Of a stretch of DNA of 19,998 nt, positions 19,037 to 19,998 are shown one piece after another. The DNA is from Thermoplasmata archaeon (GTDB lineage: Archaea; Thermoplasmatota; Thermoplasmata; Lutacidiplasmatales; UBA184): NCBI GenBank assembly GCA_030040865.1, contig JASHSX010000121.1, forward strand, positions 1 through 19,998, in the 5' to 3' direction. Position 1 is the stretch's first letter, and each line of letters opens with the position of its first letter. The notes beneath the pieces were generated by a model. That model did not search any database. It saw only the letters and a list, made by a program, of their open reading frames with translations, and was not told the DNA's origin. Position numbers and translations under genes: made by a program.

Positions 19037-19498
19037 TCAGCCGTCGTACCGGGACCTTAGGTCGTGGCCGTTCTCCAGAACGGACTTGAGATTGAGCGCA
19101 AAGTAGGTCCACCCCCATTCCGCTCCCCCGTAGAGGTCGGTCCACTCCTCGAGCTTGGGAAAGCCGGTGTGTTCCACGACCAAGAGCGCACCGTCGCCCT
19201 TGGGCTCGACGGAAAGTCGAAACACGGTCCCCTTCAGGGTGACGCCCGGCCACTCCCACGCCAGGGCCACGGTCTTGCCGGGCACGTACTCGAGGACCTC
19301 CCCCGTGTGCGTCGGACCGTCGGTCCACCCGAGCAGGTACGTTCCGCCCTTGCGCCGGGAGAACTCCGCCCGGTCCGCTAGCCACTTCACGAGCAGTTTC
19401 GGATCCGTGAGCGCGTCGAAGACCTTCTCCGGACTCGCGCGAACGAAATACTGATGATTCAGCGTTCGGGTGTCGGGGACGGGTTTCGCAGCGGGCAT
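19037..19498 (-). CDS. AHSA1/SRPBCC-type START-domain protein (153 aa)
   Basis: The sequence has the START/Bet v 1 pattern: an early strand LNHQYFVRASPEKVFDALTDPKLLVKWL, the GGTYLLGWTDGPTHTGEVLEYVPGKTVALAWEW middle, then GTVFRLSVEPKGDGALLVVEHTGF and a final amphipathic helix ALNLKSVLENG. That is the Aha1 C-terminal-domain-like (AHSA1) branch of SRPBCC proteins, which bind hydrophobic ligands or client proteins; the ligand is unknown. Such genes are often paired with ArsR- or HxlR-type regulators, as here. I took ATG 19498 and not the in-frame ATG at 19510, because the shared TATA box lies 27 nt from 19498. Confidence 0.92.
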   Translation of the reverse strand: MPAAKPVPDTRTLNHQYFVRASPEKVFDALTDPKLLVKWLADRAEFSRRKGGTYLLGWTDGPTHTGEVLEYVPGKTVALAWEWPGVTLKGTVFRLSVEPKGDGALLVVEHTGFPKLEEWTDLYGGAEWGWTYFALNLKSVLENGHDLRSRYDG

Positions 19499-19521
19499 CG
19501 AACCTCCCATCTACCCGGCTC

Positions 19522-19529
19522 GATATAGT
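19522..19529. promoter_or_regulatory. Shared central TATA box of two divergent genes
   Basis: GATATAGT lies 27 nt from the leftward ATG at 19498 and 27 nt from the rightward GTG at 19552, and is the only AT-rich element in the 53-base gap. Both genes look leaderless and could be fired from this one box in either direction. Confidence 0.6.
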
Positions 19530-19551
19530 CGGCTAGGGGAACGGAAGTAGG

Positions 19552-19998
19552 GTGACGAACGTGGCCACGAAGTTCCGGTATCATCCCGTCCCGGTGAAGG
19601 TCGAGTTCCTTTCCTGCCCCGTGCAGGCGAGCCTCAAGACCCTGGGGCGAGAGTGGGCGTTCCTGATCCTGACGAGCATCGCGCTGTTCCGTGCTCAACG
19701 GTTCAACGACATGCTGCGCGCCATGCCGGGACTGCCGAAACGGCTCCTGACGATGCGGCTCGCGGAGCTCGAGAGCGCGGGTTTCATCGTCCGGGCCGAG
19801 AGCCGGCGCGGCTACGTCCGCTGGGAGCTTACGGAAAAGGGCGCCGACGTCGTCCCGATCCTCCTGACGATGGTTAAGTTCGGGGCCAAGTGGTACGCCG
19901 ACGAGGTGTTCACCGACGGATCCCCTCGCCCGCTGGGCGAACTCTTCGACGAGGGATTCATCCGGCGAACGCTGGGTATCGAACCGGCGAGTACACCC
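19552..19998 (+). CDS. HxlR-family winged-helix regulator, C-terminus cut by window edge
   Basis: An open frame of 149 codons runs off the right edge. It has the HxlR pattern: FLSCPVQASLKTLGREWAFLIL (Cys-containing lead and first helix), RFNDMLRAMPGLPKRLLTMRLAELESAGFIVRAE (helix-turn-helix with the L..RL..LE..G recognition region) and a winged hairpin RGYVRWELTEKGADVVPILL. HxlR proteins bind DNA as dimers, sense aldehydes, quinones or oxidants through a Cys in some members, and often sit divergent from the gene they control. Here that would be the AHSA1-like gene. GTG 19552 gives the 27-nt spacing to the shared box; GTG 19561 is an alternative start. Confidence 0.88.
   Translation, partial: MTNVATKFRYHPVPVKVEFLSCPVQASLKTLGREWAFLILTSIALFRAQRFNDMLRAMPGLPKRLLTMRLAELESAGFIVRAESRRGYVRWELTEKGADVVPILLTMVKFGAKWYADEVFTDGSPRPLGELFDEGFIRRTLGIEPASTP

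Noticed and set aside
1..19998. CRISPR, tRNA, rRNA, insertion sequence, integrase or toxin-antitoxin pair
   Set aside because: I looked for regular repeats, cloverleaf-like arms, transposase motifs and a toxin beside the RHH gene and saw none.

Overview
This window looks like chromosomal DNA from an uncultivated, high-G+C archaeon (about two-thirds G+C by eye, with most coding codons ending in G or C). The archaeal call rests on architecture. Many start codons, often GTG, sit about 24-30 nt downstream of a short AT-rich TATA-like box in otherwise GC-rich DNA and lack a Shine-Dalgarno, which is the layout of leaderless archaeal genes. Gene content agrees: a tricorn-interacting-factor-F1-type proline iminopeptidase, small C2H2 and zinc-ribbon proteins, DUF1059, GtrA and MEDS-like proteins. 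A Thermoplasmata-like lineage is my best guess, mainly from the F1 peptidase; the phylum is inference. Several genes (GTP cyclohydrolase II, class III cyclase with TolB-like and TPR modules, pirin, S9 and M28 peptidases, the N-type ATP pyrophosphatase) are of kinds common in bacteria, which suggests past exchange.

Layout. 1-2054: edge-truncated unknown protein, DUF1059 microprotein, ribbon-helix-helix regulator, DUF4760-like membrane protein and two-finger C2H2 protein. 2237-5165: GTP cyclohydrolase II (riboflavin) converging on a pirin with overlapping stop codons, then a tentative microprotein, a zinc-ribbon protein and an ATP-pyrophosphatase. 5264-7731: an S9 prolyl-oligopeptidase-family enzyme followed closely by an HExxH metalloprotein. 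7762-9967: a 44-residue protein with 13 cysteines (metallothionein-like) behind a promoter carrying a 19-bp palindrome, a MEDS-like sensor and two small membrane proteins. 9992-12879: a leftward cluster of class III nucleotide cyclase with TolB-like and TPR regions, a stand-alone cyclic-nucleotide-binding protein and a Rieske ferredoxin. 12958-13374: an alkyltransferase-like protein with Trp in place of the reactive Cys. 13470-15032: GtrA-like flippase and an SDR-fold protein that has lost its YxxxK catalytic pair. 15081-18964: proline iminopeptidase, CPA2 cation/proton antiporter and M28 aminopeptidase. 19037-19998: an AHSA1-type START protein and an HxlR-type regulator (cut by the right edge), sharing what looks like one central TATA box.

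Themes. Three peptidases (S9, F1-type S33, M28) would together degrade oligopeptides to amino acids. The cyclase and CNB protein form a plausible cyclic-nucleotide signalling pair, unusual for an archaeon. The most novel-looking item is the cysteine-rich microprotein with its promoter palindrome, which reads as a metal-buffering gene under a repressor. No rRNA, tRNA, CRISPR array, transposase, integrase or attachment site was seen. No gene-free stretch longer than about 300 bases remains if the tentative ORF at 4050-4193 is accepted; without it, 3898-4237 is a 340-base gap in which I see nothing else.
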